Below the pieces are notes generated by a model. It made no database searches. It was not told where the DNA came from and worked only from the letters and a program-made list of their open reading frames with translations. A stretch of DNA of 64,000 nt from Anodontia alba (Eukaryota; Mollusca; Bivalvia; Lucinida; Lucinidae), in the NCBI GenBank assembly GCA_964016985.1, contig OZ024823.1, forward strand, positions 25,570,095 through 25,634,094, in the 5' to 3' direction. Of this stretch, positions 31,040 through 41,145 are shown in pieces. Numbering within the stretch: the stretch's first letter is position 1; each line of letters opens with the position of its first letter. The position numbers and the translations under genes were made by a program.

Positions 31040-34000
31040 TCAAAATCGATTTGTTTCTTTTATAAAATGTTGGACGTAAGAAAAAAGTTCAACGTTGTCG
31101 TCATCAGAGAGATCAGGAGAACCGTATAGGAGAAGACGTATACCGACAGGCTGAAATTTACGGATGGCCTGGAATAGACTAGTCCGTTGCTGGATGAATC
31201 TATTGCAGAAGAAAAAGTAGTGTTCAGCATTCTCACTCTCAAAACCACAGTCACATGCAGCCGTTGGTTTAAGATGATTATTGAATAAGTCGTCATTTAG
31301 ATTGCTACAATTATTTCTTATTCTACAATGATAGACAGAACTTATGCGTTGGCCTGAAACAAAATAATTTGGGATTTCAGGACTCCTAAAAATAGATCTC
31401 TTAAGTAATTGTTTAAAAGCACTGAGAGAGTCGGCGCTTCTTACTGACAAAGGTAACTTATTCCAGTAGTCAACGGAAGAGGGAAAAAATGATCTAGAAT
31501 AAATTTCTGTTCTTCTACTTAAGACAGAAATGTCGGCTGCATTTCTCAGACTATATTCTGTTCTCTCTGACACAAACGGCGGCATGATATTAGAAATGTA
31601 TTCTGGCGCCAGGCCATTTATGATTTTATACATAAGCACAGCCTTTTGAAACAAACGCCTATCTGATAATGACAACCATCCTATTTCTTTTATGAGTTTA
31701 TCGATAGAAACAGATCTCGTTAGTCCTGTAACAGTTCTGGCTGCTTCATACTGTATTCGCTCAAGTCGAGTTTTTTCATATGCTGTACAGCCGTCCCAAA
31801 CCACAGCTGCATACTCCAGGATAGGTCGAATGTAAGAAATATAGATATTATTTAAAGCTTTCCTACTCAATTTGTATTTAACGGCTCTCATAATTCCTAA
31901 TAATTTTGATACAGATGTAATAATATTTTCTATATGCGCATGCCACTTGGCGTTACTAGAAAGAGTAAGCCCTAGATGCTTATGACTTTCAACAAAATTA
32001 ACCAAAACGTCTTCGAACATAAGATTCGGAAAATAATATGCGTCATTACAAGAAAATATAATCGCTTCTGTTTTACTGGGATTAAAATCAACCAACCATT
32101 GCTTCCTCCAAGTGGACAATACAAACAAGTCATGATTTAAAATGCCCTCTATATCACGTATGCTTGCAGAGGAACAAGCTAACGACGTATCGTCAGCAAA
32201 CAGTCGTACAATACTCAATAAATTTTCAACTATATCATTAATATAAACTAAGAAAAATAGGGGGCCAAGAACGGTTCCCTGGGGTACTCCGGCTTTTATA
32301 ACCTTCGGGGACGACATTGATGAGCCAACGAAAACCCTTTGCTTTCTTTCTGATAAATAACTTAATATCCAATTCAATAATTTTCCAGTTATTCCATTCT
32401 GCTGTAATTTAAATAATAGGCCCTTATGCCAAACACGATCAAATGCTTTTGAAACGTCACAAAAGACCATACAGGTATACTGTTTCGCATCAATGCTCTG
32501 GACAATTTGATTATACAGATCGATAAGTTGATAAACTGTAGAATGACCAGGCAAAAAGCCTGACTGGTGTCTGTGTATAAGGTTATTAGTTAAAAAGAAA
32601 TTAAAAATATGCTTAAATATGATACGTTCTTGCAACTTTCCAACACAGCTAAGTAATGAAATAGGCCTATAGTTGGAAGGTGACTCGGAAGGAGATTTCT
32701 TAAGGAGGGGCATTACCATACCCGATTTCCATTGTGAGGGGAAATGACATTCGCTTAAAGACCTATTGAATAACATTTTTAATGGTATTGCTACGGTATA
32801 ACTTGTTTTCTTTAATATAAAGTGGGAGATTTGATCTTCTCCACAGGCTTTATTTGTAATTAACGTTTTTATAACATCTATGATTTCTGATTCCTGTATT
32901 TGTATATTATTTAAACTATTCTGTGTTTTTAGACTAAAAGTAGGCAAAGTAGCGTTCACTTCATTCAGCGTGGAAATGGATGCAAAATAGTCGTTAAGTA
33001 AGTTAGCTTTTTCAACGTCGGAAAAAGCGAGCGTTACTTCACCATTTTCTTTGATAGACTTTAATGGGGGTATAACTTCTGAATTCTTATTAGTTTTAAT
33101 AAAATGTCTTAAAAGTTGCCAATAAGCTTTTGGATTGAGATCAGAAGTTTCAATAAGAGTGTTTTCAATATTATTAAAAAATCTTTCTTTTGCGTACTTT
33201 TTCAAATTGTTAACTTTATTACGCATGTTTTTATACTTGCGCCAATCTTCTGTTCGGGTTGTTTTAACTGCTTTCCGTTTTAATCGGTCGCGTCTTCTTG
33301 TATATGAACGTATGGTAGAATCATACCAAGGTTTATCATTTGGGCGGATAAGCACAACTTTATTCGGAACACATTCATGGATTAACTCCATAAATTTTGA
33401 TGTGAACTGCTCGCAGGCTAAATCTACATTTCCTTCGTTAATAAAATTCCAGTCAGTGTTGGAAATTAAATAATTTAAACGGTCATAGTCCCCATGTTTA
33501 TAAATAAATACTTTCCGATTAAAAGATTGTTCGTGTTTATAGCTAAAATCTACTAGAATGTATGTTGCAGAGTGGTCACTAACTGCGGGGTTAATTTCGA
33601 TAACACCCGAGTCAAGTATTTTTTCGGAATCTGGGACTATTATCAGATCGAGGAGAGTAGCTAATGTCGTTGTAACCCTAGTTGGTACCTCAATAGTATT
33701 AACAAGGTTATTAATAGTTAATATATCTTTAACATAATAATTCTGAACATTCAGTTGATCTTCATTTAAATCTCCGACAATAATTATACGTTTAGAGGCA
33801 TCAAGAGCTTTCTCAATTGATACATTCAGACGATGCCAAAAGGAAACAGGAGTGCCTGGTGGTCTATATATGTTACAAAGTAAAATAGAGTCGCCCTTCT
33901 GTTTTATTTCTATCCAGAGAGATTCATCTAAATTTGCTTCCAAGTCGAACCTTTGAATTGCTGTTAGACCTGCTCCAATGTAAGTAAGTAATCCAGACGA

Positions 34001-34480
34001 ATGGGGCGATACGTCTTTTCTAAATGGTACATTTTGAAATCCTTCTATAAATAGATCTTCATTAGGTACATTGTTATCCAGATGCGTTTCAGTAAAACAG
34101 AGTATATTGAAATCACTTAATGTTTCCTCAATAAATTCAATTTTTTTACGTATACTACGAATATTTAAATGCATAATTGACAAACTTATATTATTTGTAC
34201 TACTATGTGATGAGGGTCCTGGGTTTTCTGAAATATCACCAGACATGAGAGTAATTAATAGTACAACTAACGAAAAGTGCAGATTTAGAATGCTGGACAA
34301 GGCAAATGTGACTACGGTATCAGCTACAGAGTGAATCAATCTAAAAAGTCCTATAAAATAGAATAAAAGGTGTAAATATAATGACATTTCATATATAATG
34401 TACTTAAGGAACGTTGCCTGTATTTTATTATTAAACATGCCGACAGCTGACCTGTATGTTTCCAGGTCAACACCCATCAC
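31040..34480 (-). CDS. LINE polyprotein: hydrophobic leader, 2A-like motif, APE endonuclease, reverse transcriptase
   Basis: This 1146-residue protein would nick target DNA and prime reverse transcription there. Residues about 26-79 hold two hydrophobic stretches (LHLLFYFIGLF; LHFSLVVLLITLM) leading into GDISENPGP at 81-89, a 2A-type ribosome-skipping motif. The APE-like endonuclease spans about 95-312 with N106, E131 in FTETHLD, GDLN at 236-239 and SDH at 301-303. The reverse transcriptase spans about 580-830: NYRPISLLS, SGFLPGHST, catalytic D675 in VFCDVSKAFD, GVPQGTVLGPLFF at 731-743 and FADD at 761-764. Near the C-terminus C1076-x-C1078-x8-H1087-x4-C1092 is a zinc-knuckle-like motif seen in many LINE proteins. 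The frame has no stop or shift. The first Met is at 34,480; use of a later Met would remove the leader. No separate ORF1 is visible. CR1 versus Jockey placement would need a tree. Confidence 0.92.
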   Translation of the reverse strand: MMGVDLETYRSAVGMFNNKIQATFLKYIIYEMSLYLHLLFYFIGLFRLIHSVADTVVTFALSSILNLHFSLVVLLITLMSGDISENPGPSSHSSTNNISLSIMHLNIRSIRKKIEFIEETLSDFNILCFTETHLDNNVPNEDLFIEGFQNVPFRKDVSPHSSGLLTYIGAGLTAIQRFDLEANLDESLWIEIKQKGDSILLCNIYRPPGTPVSFWHRLNVSIEKALDASKRIIIVGDLNEDQLNVQNYYVKDILTINNLVNTIEVPTRVTTTLATLLDLIIVPDSEKILDSGVIEINPAVSDHSATYILVDFSYKHEQSFNRKVFIYKHGDYDRLNYLISNTDWNFINEGNVDLACEQFTSKFMELIHECVPNKVVLIRPNDKPWYDSTIRSYTRRRDRLKRKAVKTTRTEDWRKYKNMRNKVNNLKKYAKERFFNNIENTLIETSDLNPKAYWQLLRHFIKTNKNSEVIPPLKSIKENGEVTLAFSDVEKANLLNDYFASISTLNEVNATLPTFSLKTQNSLNNIQIQESEIIDVIKTLITNKACGEDQISHFILKKTSYTVAIPLKMLFNRSLSECHFPSQWKSGMVMPLLKKSPSESPSNYRPISLLSCVGKLQERIIFKHIFNFFLTNNLIHRHQSGFLPGHSTVYQLIDLYNQIVQSIDAKQYTCMVFCDVSKAFDRVWHKGLLFKLQQNGITGKLLNWILSYLSERKQRVFVGSSMSSPKVIKAGVPQGTVLGPLFFLVYINDIVENLLSIVRLFADDTSLACSSASIRDIEGILNHDLFVLSTWRKQWLVDFNPSKTEAIIFSCNDAYYFPNLMFEDVLVNFVESHKHLGLTLSSNAKWHAHIENIITSVSKLLGIMRAVKYKLSRKALNNIYISYIRPILEYAAVVWDGCTAYEKTRLERIQYEAARTVTGLTRSVSIDKLIKEIGWLSLSDRRLFQKAVLMYKIINGLAPEYISNIMPPFVSERTEYSLRNAADISVLSRRTEIYSRSFFPSSVDYWNKLPLSVRSADSLSAFKQLLKRSIFRSPEIPNYFVSGQRISSVYHCRIRNNCSNLNDDLFNNHLKPTAACDCGFESENAEHYFFFCNRFIQQRTSLFQAIRKFQPVGIRLLLYGSPDLSDDDNVELFSYVQHFIKETNRF
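34214..34240 (-). promoter_or_regulatory. 2A-like ribosome-skipping motif in LINE ORF
   Basis: Encodes GDISENPGP. The invariant NPGP and the Asp are present; the third motif position is Ser where many active 2As have Glu. Skipping would separate an 88-residue hydrophobic leader from a 1058-residue enzyme starting with Pro. 2A-like sequences near the N-terminus of APE-type LINEs are known in invertebrates; activity here is inferred. Confidence 0.65.
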
Positions 34481-35215
34481 CTGTTAGGATGCAGATTTGC
34501 AACCACAAATACAGGCCAGCTGCGCATTTATCTCATAGTGAAGAGCCGGACATTTGGTGGCACCTAAACTCACTTTATTAGTAGGAAAAAATAAAGACAG
34601 AAAGAAGCAGAAATATGCAAAAATAGAGACTATACAAAAACAGCATGTCGAAAATTGTACAAACATAGTTTGATGAATATGTTTTGTACTGAGACAAACA
34701 CACACACACAGCATACAGAAATCCTTGGAAATAAGAAATCCTGACAATCAAGAAATTATATTTGAACCAGTTTAAACATGTATAGATCAAAGTTAGTAAC
34801 ATCATCAGTTAATTAAACTGCCGGCAAAACTGATGAGAAATAGGGAGTAAGAAATGGAAAGAAAGAACTAGGGTAAACGCAAAAGATTGGTACAATCGAA
34901 GCAACTTTTCAGCCTTAAAACCTCAATGCAAAACTACAAGTAAACAAACTTAACAAATATCATCCCCTTTGTTTTTCATCAGAGACAAGGCTCAGCGCCT
35001 CATGTGAATCGCCTACTAGCCAGACGATCCACATGAGTCGCCCAGCCCTAACCCCTCCGCAAACAAATATCATACGCCGCGGTACCTGAGTACTGTGAGA
35101 GTTGCTTCTCTTAGACCAGTTTTTAAGTTTTCATGCGCGTAAGGCTAAAATATTTACCTCCCTTGTGCACCTACTTGCGATTTTATCAGCACAACATACT
35201 ATAGAATCTGCTATA
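34481..35215. other. LINE 5' flank and unassigned spacer
   Basis: No coding signal. (CA)n near 34,697-34,710. Near 34,995-35,040 GCGCCTCATGTGAATCGCC faces GACGATCCACATGAGTCGCC, a short hairpin resembling the TTAA-1 centre. Confidence 0.4.
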
Positions 35216-35219
35216 CACA

Positions 35220-36530
35220 ATAAGGAGACGCCGCAGAAAGTGCCCACCCCGGCCAGACACAGAAACCCGCTGTGCCTAGTCAGGGCTTACCCCATCGCGA
35301 CGAAATCAACAATGCTTATCAAAATAACTAGGTACATCTATCTCCACGCAAGGACACACCAACCAGTGCATACCCAGGTCAAACGCCGCAACCTGCCGCG
35401 TCCAATCAGGGCACACACCATCCGCGGGAAACCAACAATTCTCTGCAAAATGACCATCCAATTTTATCTTCATGCTGGGATACAGCGAACAATGCCCACC
35501 CAGATCAGACGCCTCAACCCGCTGCGCCAGATCAAGGTCTACACCCCTCGCAAAAAGCCAACAATTCTCAGCAGAACAGCTATCCATTTTTATCTCAATG
35601 TGCAGCGAATAGTGTCTACCCGGATCAGACGCCGCAACTTGCTGCGCCTATCGGGGCCTACACCATCCGCCAAAGTACCAAACATTTTCAACGAAATAAT
35701 CATTCAAATTCATCTCCATGTTGGTACCCAGCAAAAAATGCATACCCAGACCATCGCCGCAACCTGCTGCGCCATGTCCGGACCTACACCAACCGCTAGG
35801 AAACAAACAAATCAGCAAAATACCATTTTACTTTATCTCTATACTGAGAGGCAGCGAACAATGTCTACCCAGACCAGACGCCGCAATTTGCTGCGCCTAA
35901 TCGGGATCTACACCATCCGCGAGAAACCGAAACTTCTCAGCAAAACGGTTATCCACTTTTATCTCAATGTGCAGCGAAGAGTGTCTACCCGGATCAGACG
36001 CCGCAATATGCCGCGCCCTATCGGGGTCTACACCATCCGCCAAAGGACCAGAAATTTTCAATGAAATAACCATTCAAATTTATCTCCATGTTTGGATCCA
36101 GCAAGAAGTGCATACCCAGGCCAGACGCTGCAACTCGCCGCGCCTAGTCCGGACCTACACCAACCGCTAGGAGACAAAAATAAACAAAAAAATAAACCAG
36201 CAAAATACCATTTAAATGTATATCTATAATGAGAGGCAGCGAATAATGTCCACCCAGATCAGACGCCGCAATTTGTTGCGCCTAATCGGGGTCTACACCA
36301 TCCGCGAGGAACCGAAACCTTTCGAAAACAACTATCCAAATATATCTCCATGTTGAGACGGAGCTAATAATGTTTACCCATACAAGACGCCGCAATATGC
36401 CGCGAATAATCGGGGTCTACACCATTGGCCAGGAAATCAATTCCCAACAAAATAACCGTCCAATTTTATCTCCATGTTGGGATCCAGGAACCTGCGCATA
36501 CCCTTTCCTTTGAGAGTATCCCCAACGAGG
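35220..36530. repeat. Satellite-like array, about 120-bp monomers in a 370-bp higher-order repeat
   Basis: About eleven monomers start near 35,232, 35,358, 35,482, 35,602, 35,726, 35,852, 35,972, 36,096, 36,237, 36,360 and 36,483. Types repeat as A-B-C: A (35,482 and 35,852) has ...TTTTATCTCAATGTG, B (35,602 and 35,972) has CATCCGCCAAAG and TCCATGTT, C (35,726 and 36,096) has CCTACACCAACCGCTAGG. Same-type monomers lie exactly 370 bp apart in the first two rounds. Each contains a decayed inverted repeat (TGTCTACCCAGACCAGACGC against GGTCTACACC and GCTGCGCC). A plus-strand frame stays open from 35,102 to 36,064 through the array but only reflects its composition. Confidence 0.85.
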
Positions 36531-36603
36531 ATGGTGGGCAAATATTTTCACACCATTGTTATTTCTCTTGGAAACGTATCAGTTCCCTTAAGACATATAA
36601 AAT

Positions 36604-36791
36604 TCAACCTATTTATGCCGAGTGGATTCTTCTACCTTAACTCTTTAGACCGGTCCATTTTCAGTTTAAGGTGTGTCTGGTTTGTTTTTCGGAATATTAC
36701 TTAACAGAGAAATTCCTGTACTTAATGCAGACAGTGTAGGCCCTGATCAGACGCCGCGTTCTGCGGCGTCTGATCTGGGTCTGCACTGTTT

Positions 36792-36829
<38 letters not shown>

Positions 36830-36878
36830 GGGGGGCGGGGGGGGGGGGCGGGGTGGGTGCCAGACTAAAATGGGTTAA
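36604..36878 (+). mobile_element. TTAA-2 element with poly-T/poly-G expansion
   Basis: CTATTTATGCCGAGTGGATT to CAGACTAAAATGGGTTAA. The hairpin (about 36,729-36,795) is nearly perfect. Immediately after ACTGTTTGCCA comes a T run (36,797-36,827) and a G-rich stretch (to about 36,858) not found in other copies. Confidence 0.8.
36797..36860 (+). repeat. Poly-T followed by G-rich tract
   Basis: About 31 T, then GCGGGGGGCGGGGGGGGGG-like sequence; quadruplex-capable and a likely assembly weak point. Confidence 0.85.
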
Positions 36879-37212
36879 AAATTTAAATGCAGTTGGTGAA
36901 AAGTAAATATCTACGTGCCAATTCAATGACATACCAATAGTAAGCAACGAAATTTTTTGTAGAAGTTCATATGTTCTAATGGCATTCCCAAACTCTATAC
37001 AACTAGAGGTTCTCTTCTCTTATCAAACTTCAATTTCCTAGGATATAGATTTCACTTTATTCCCATCAGATTCTCTTGTCAGCAAATGAAACTTTATTTT
37101 CTTTGAATGTGTTTGTACTGTACGACTGATAATATTAATATTCTCATGTAGTTTTCTTCATTACAACCCTGTTATATCATACAGCAGAAATAATTCATTC
37201 ACCTCCTACTTT
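36879..37212. other. Unassigned non-coding stretch
   Basis: Nothing recognised. Confidence 0.4.
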
Positions 37213-37430
37213 TTAACCCATTTTAGACTAAAAAAAAGTCCGCTACACTATATATCGGGCGAGTCGAACTTCAATTTTAGGTATATCAGGCTATATGATT
37301 TAGATATTCCTAGAGAATAATGGCTAAACTATTTGCAAACAGTGGAGACCCTGATCAGACGCCGCGTCTGATCTGGGTCTGCACTGTTTGCCAGTTACCT
37401 TTTTGGGGTCTCCAGACTAAAATGGATTAA
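37213..37430 (+). mobile_element. TTAA-2b element, full length
   Basis: TTAACCCATTTTAGACTAAA to CAGACTAAAATGGATTAA, giving 17-bp inverted ends; centre GTGGAGACCCTGATCAGACG / GTCTGATCTGGGTCTGCAC. This subtype has a different left arm (GGCGAGTCGAACTTCAATTT) from the 27.6-kb copy. Confidence 0.8.
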
Positions 37431-37447
37431 TAATCCAAGATGTATGA

Positions 37448-37696
37448 CATCACGAAAACATGCCTATATAAATTTGACCCCCTTAAACCTCACTTTTATA
37501 TAGTAAAACTGGGGTTTCCAGGGGTATACATTATTTTTCTTATTTCTGCTCAAAAACATAGATTGTGGGTACTCGTTAGCGAGTACCCACAATCTAAGCT
37601 CAAAAATATGAAAAATATCAGAATTTTTATCTAAAAATTTCCATTTTTTTGGAGGTGAAATTTTCTACATATTTGAATAGGCGTGTTTTCGTGATG
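37448..37696 (+). mobile_element. PAL-A copy 10, centre of palindrome deleted
   Basis: Ends intact. The core reads GTGGGTACTCGTTAGCGAGT then ACCCAC: the GAACCGCC...GGCGGTTC centre is cleanly lost and the remaining arms still pair. Confidence 0.85.
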
Positions 37697-37718
37697 AAAA
37701 GTCAAAATGCTTTAATTT

Positions 37719-38048
37719 AGTTAGCCATGAGTCTTTGTTTATTATAGTGATTAATTTGATTTTTATGTTTTCGCTTTGATGCATTGGCTAAGTTGGGAGC
37801 CTTTATGCGAACCGAATTTGTATGTATTTCTGTATTAAGAGTAGCATCGGGACCCAGGGTGAAGTTGGTTGGCTGTAAAAGTGCTTTAAACCCCGCGTGG
37901 TTTATTCTACTGACCGTTCAAAGGCGGTGGTCCCGGTGTTAGCCTTACTCTTTGTTGCTTTGTGGTTTATTCTACGGGGCGATTTGTTTTGCCTTGTGTT
38001 ATTTTGTTCTTGTGTTTTTCAGTCCTTTAAGCATTGCGATTACCTCGC

Positions 38049-38097
<49 letters not shown>

Positions 38098-38237
38098 AAT
38101 CTTATAGTGCTTTTCGTACGTTTGTTTGATTTGCGCTTGTTTGGTTTTGTCTGATTCCTCTTCCTCTTTGTGTCTGGGAAGGGCTGCGGCTTGTTATTGT
38201 GGCACTCCCTGGACTTTTTTCTTACCTTTTTTGCATA
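37719..38237 (+). repeat. LR repeat, copy 1
   Basis: About 500-bp dispersed repeat beginning TTAGCCATGAGT, with blocks TTGGGAGCCTTTATGCGAAC, GGCGGTGGTCCCGGTGTTAG, TACCTCGCTTGGAGAAG and GGGAAGGGCTGCGGCTTGTT, ending GACTTTTTTCTTACCTTTTT then GCA. A GA microsatellite has expanded inside at 38,053-38,095. No long ORF; a SINE-like or LINE-tail origin is possible. Other copies: 39,585-40,310 (-), 42,881-43,373 (+) and diverged ones. Confidence 0.75.
38053..38095. repeat. (GA)n microsatellite
   Basis: About 20 GA units at the GGAGAAGAG site of the LR repeat. Confidence 0.95.
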
Positions 38238-38441
38238 GCAGTAAAACAATTTTGTTTTATTAAGTGTAGGAGATTTTAGGAGCTCAGTTTTTATTTGAAG
38301 TCTCCATGCACTTAAAATAACAGAACACAAGATTGGTAGTATATCTTCTTAATAAAGTAAAACTCTCGAAATTTGATTTTCTGTGTGCTGGCATTTTGCT
38401 TCCAAGACAAGGGACTCAATTATTATGTAGTTTTGGTTCCT

Positions 38442-38667
38442 TATTAACTCTTTACATGCTGGGTAATTTTGCATGTTTTTGTCGTCTGTAAATTTTTTTT
38501 TTTGAAAATTAACTTATTCAAAGCAATCTTTCAGGAATACCATCAGAGTGTCAAACAATTTGGATCCATATCAGGCCCGACTTTTTGTCGGGCCTGATCT
38601 GGATTCAAACTGTTTGCAAAGTTTATCAGCAGACAACTAGAGTCGCCGCTAGCGGGAAAAGAGTTAA
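38442..38667. mobile_element. Chimeric TTAA element: TTAA-1-like ends, different hairpin core
   Basis: TTAACTCTTTACATGCTGGG at the left and GCGGGAAAAGAGTTAA at the right; TTTGTCGTCTG and ATCAGCAGACAAC are TTAA-1 hallmarks. The hairpin at about 38,548-38,622 pairs GATCCATATCAGGCCCGAC with GTCGGGCCTGATCTGGATTC inside CAAACAATTTG/CAAACTGTTTG, in the style of TTAA-2. Confidence 0.65.
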
Positions 38668-38726
38668 AGAAAGAGATAAAACATGCTAATATACAAGAAA
38701 GTTTAGCCGATATCAAAAAAATAAGT

Positions 38727-39400
38727 GAAGATACCCAGGAAATGCCACAATCACGAAGCATCAAAGGAAGGAAATATGAGAAATAAATAAGGGCAACACA
38801 AACGCCACATATGAAATCACAAACGCACAAACAAAGAAGAACTGTAACTGAGGAACCGCCTTGGAACAGTCAGTAGGAAAACTACTGGGGGCTTAAACTA
38901 GTTATACTCGCGTAAACCTCGCCCTTAATTCTGATGTAGTTCCAAATTACAAACATATGTTCGGTCTACATAGGAGTTCTCTACCTCATCTGTGAAACTT
39001 CACAGTGAAACACATATAATCAAAAATACTGTGATTAAACAAAGCAAAGGTCTCAATGGCGATCTGAAGCCAGAACACAAGAAAACCACAAACAGGATGA
39101 CAATGAGCCCGACTACAGACATTGAAAGCCAGACACCGCCGAATAAGCATTATACATAAATCTATAGCGGGCCGTTATCGGCCCGTACTGGTAGCTGACG
39201 GGCCGATAACGGCCCGCTGTAGATTTATACAGAATGCTAGCTGGGCGACCATCTGACACAGATTGAGGAGGGAACCGTCATTTATCCTGAGGACCGATTC
39301 ACCGTCGTGCAATGAAAGAGGGAAGCAAATCTATCAACCATAACTGGGTAAACAACCATACATAAAGTTTGCCGCAGAATATCCGTGTTGTAACATGTCA
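38727..39400 (-). repeat. LR repeat, diverged copy
   Basis: CCCAGGAAATGCCACAATCAC at 38,735 (minus-strand GTGATTGTGGCATTTCC) and, farther on, CACCGTCGTGCAATGAAAGA at about 39,300, matching CGCCGTCGTGCAATTAAAGA at about 40,215. This shows that the family extends beyond the 500-bp core. Confidence 0.55.
39157..39229. repeat. GC-rich perfect hairpin
   Basis: GCGGGCCGTTATCGGCCCGT faces ACGGGCCGATAACGGCCCGC across an 11-nt loop, with outer TAAATCTATA/TGTAGATTTA also pairing. Far more GC-rich than its surroundings. Confidence 0.9.
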
Positions 39401-39584
39401 TTTTGTAGCGAGTGACAATCATTTTTTTTTTTTTTTAAATTGTACGGAAAAATCAGTTTTGCCGATAAACTTTCTGAATTTATAGGCTAACTCGCCATAA
39501 ATTTCAGGTTCGGACAGACCTTCTTGCAGAAGTGTTTTCAAAGTAGTAGTAGCCATGGTACCCAAGCCGTCATCCGTAATTACA

Positions 39585-40320
39585 ATACAAAAAAAGGTAA
39601 GAGAAAAGTCCAGGGAGTGCCACAATCACAAACCGCAGCCCTTCCCAGACACCAAGAGGAAGAGGAAACCGACAAATCCAAACAAACACAAATCGAACAA
39701 ACGTACGAAAAGCACTAAGATTAGCTCTCTCTTCCCCAAGAGAGGTAATCGCAATGCTAAAAGGACTGAAAAACACAAGAACAAAATGACACAAGATAAT
39801 ATATAAAACAAATCGCCTCGTAGAATAAACCACAAAGCAACAAAGAGTAAGACTAACACCGGGACCACCGCCTTAGAACGGTCAGTAGAGTAAAACACCG
39901 GGGGATTTAAAGCACTTTTACAGCTAGCCAACTTCATCCTGGGTCCCGATGCTACTCTTAATACAGAAATACATAAAAACTCGGTTCGCATAAAGGCTCC
40001 CAACTCAGTCATTGCATCAAAGCGAAAACATAAAAATCAAATTAATTACTATAATAAACAAAGACGAGTACTCATGGCTAATTCTATTGTATGCCAGAGT
40101 AAATGAAAACCAACAGTTGAACCACGGCGGGTTAAGCCAGAGACATATCGTCAAAAAGCCCCAACCCACTGGTTAAAGTTTTACGAAGAGGCTGTCATTG
40201 AATCCGAGGCCCGAACCGCCGTCGTGCAATTAAAGAGTGAAGCACAGCCATCAACAATGATTGGGTTGACAACTAGGCATGCAATTGCCGCATAATATCC
40301 AGGCTATAGCCGATTCTTTT
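39585..40320 (-). repeat. LR repeat, copy 2
   Basis: Inverted relative to copy 1; includes GGGAGTGCCACAATCACAAA, GACCACCGCCTTAGAACGG and GGCTCCCAACTCAGTC, and continues past the 500-bp core to about 40,310. Confidence 0.75.
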
Positions 40321-40680
40321 ATAACGATTAACAAACCAACTACAATACAAACCAACGTTATATTTGGACATTAAATCAAACCAGAATGACGGCGATAAAA
40401 TTTATAAATCATTTAATCAATCAAGCTTTAAGTCTTGTCTCTTTCAGAAGTATTCCAAAAGATTATTGATGCCTATAAAAAGATAATAAATAACGTGGAT
40501 TTTATGATGTTATGTTCAGTTGTTAACCCAATCAGGGTTAAAACCTTTTATACCCTCTTAATTTGCATGACGCTATGTAGGGGCGTGCTTCTTCTAACGC
40601 TCTGACTTTCAGTTTGTTGTCGAACACATGTGCATGTTAAGTTTTGATGAGTAAATTTATATTTCTGTCTGGGTTATTCC
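40321..40680. other. Unassigned non-coding stretch
   Basis: Nothing recognised. Confidence 0.4.
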
Positions 40681-40689
40681 ACTGCAAAT

Positions 40690-41109
40690 TTACAGAACCT
40701 TTACATGGATCGAGCAGTTATTTGTAGACAGAATAGTATTAGTAGCAAAGGCGATGAACCAGTTCAAGTTAAGCCATTTCTCAAATACAGTTTTACAAAT
40801 AGCGTATACTGTTTGTGGTATTCCGCTCAAGTTCTATCCTAGTGTCTAGGAAGAATTATATATTACCACAGGCTAAATGCAACTTATTCAAGGGTAGTCT
40901 TTCATTCTCTGGCGTAATTGTCTGGAACAGTATTCCTGTTAATATAAAGAACTCACAGTCGTTAGATATTTTTGTAAAAAGGTGTACTTATTGGATTAAA
41001 CATTAATATACATATTTTCTACTATATTTGCAATTTAACATTATATATACCTCCACCGCCATAATTAAATATTGAAATTGCACGTCTCTGTCTGTCTCTC
41101 TGTCATTCA

Positions 41110-41145
<36 letters not shown>

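Larger units (their letters stand above)
30521..34860 (-). mobile_element. APE-type LINE (CR1/Jockey-like), long copy
   Basis: A single 1146-codon ORF with endonuclease, reverse transcriptase and C-terminal Cys/His motif, plus about 500 bp of 3' flank (31,039 down to about 30,521) and a 5' flank of unknown extent. Neither terminus nor target duplication is proven; the 3' end is placed where GGAGC-family sequence is interrupted. An intact ORF suggests a recent insertion. Confidence 0.8.

Noticed and set aside
33135..33473. Plus-strand open frames inside the LINE
   Set aside because: Antisense shadows of the long minus-strand LINE frame.
35102..36064. 320-codon plus-strand open frame
   Set aside because: It runs through the 120-bp tandem array; the repetitive protein simply mirrors the repeat, and the first 120 bp have no features of a gene start.
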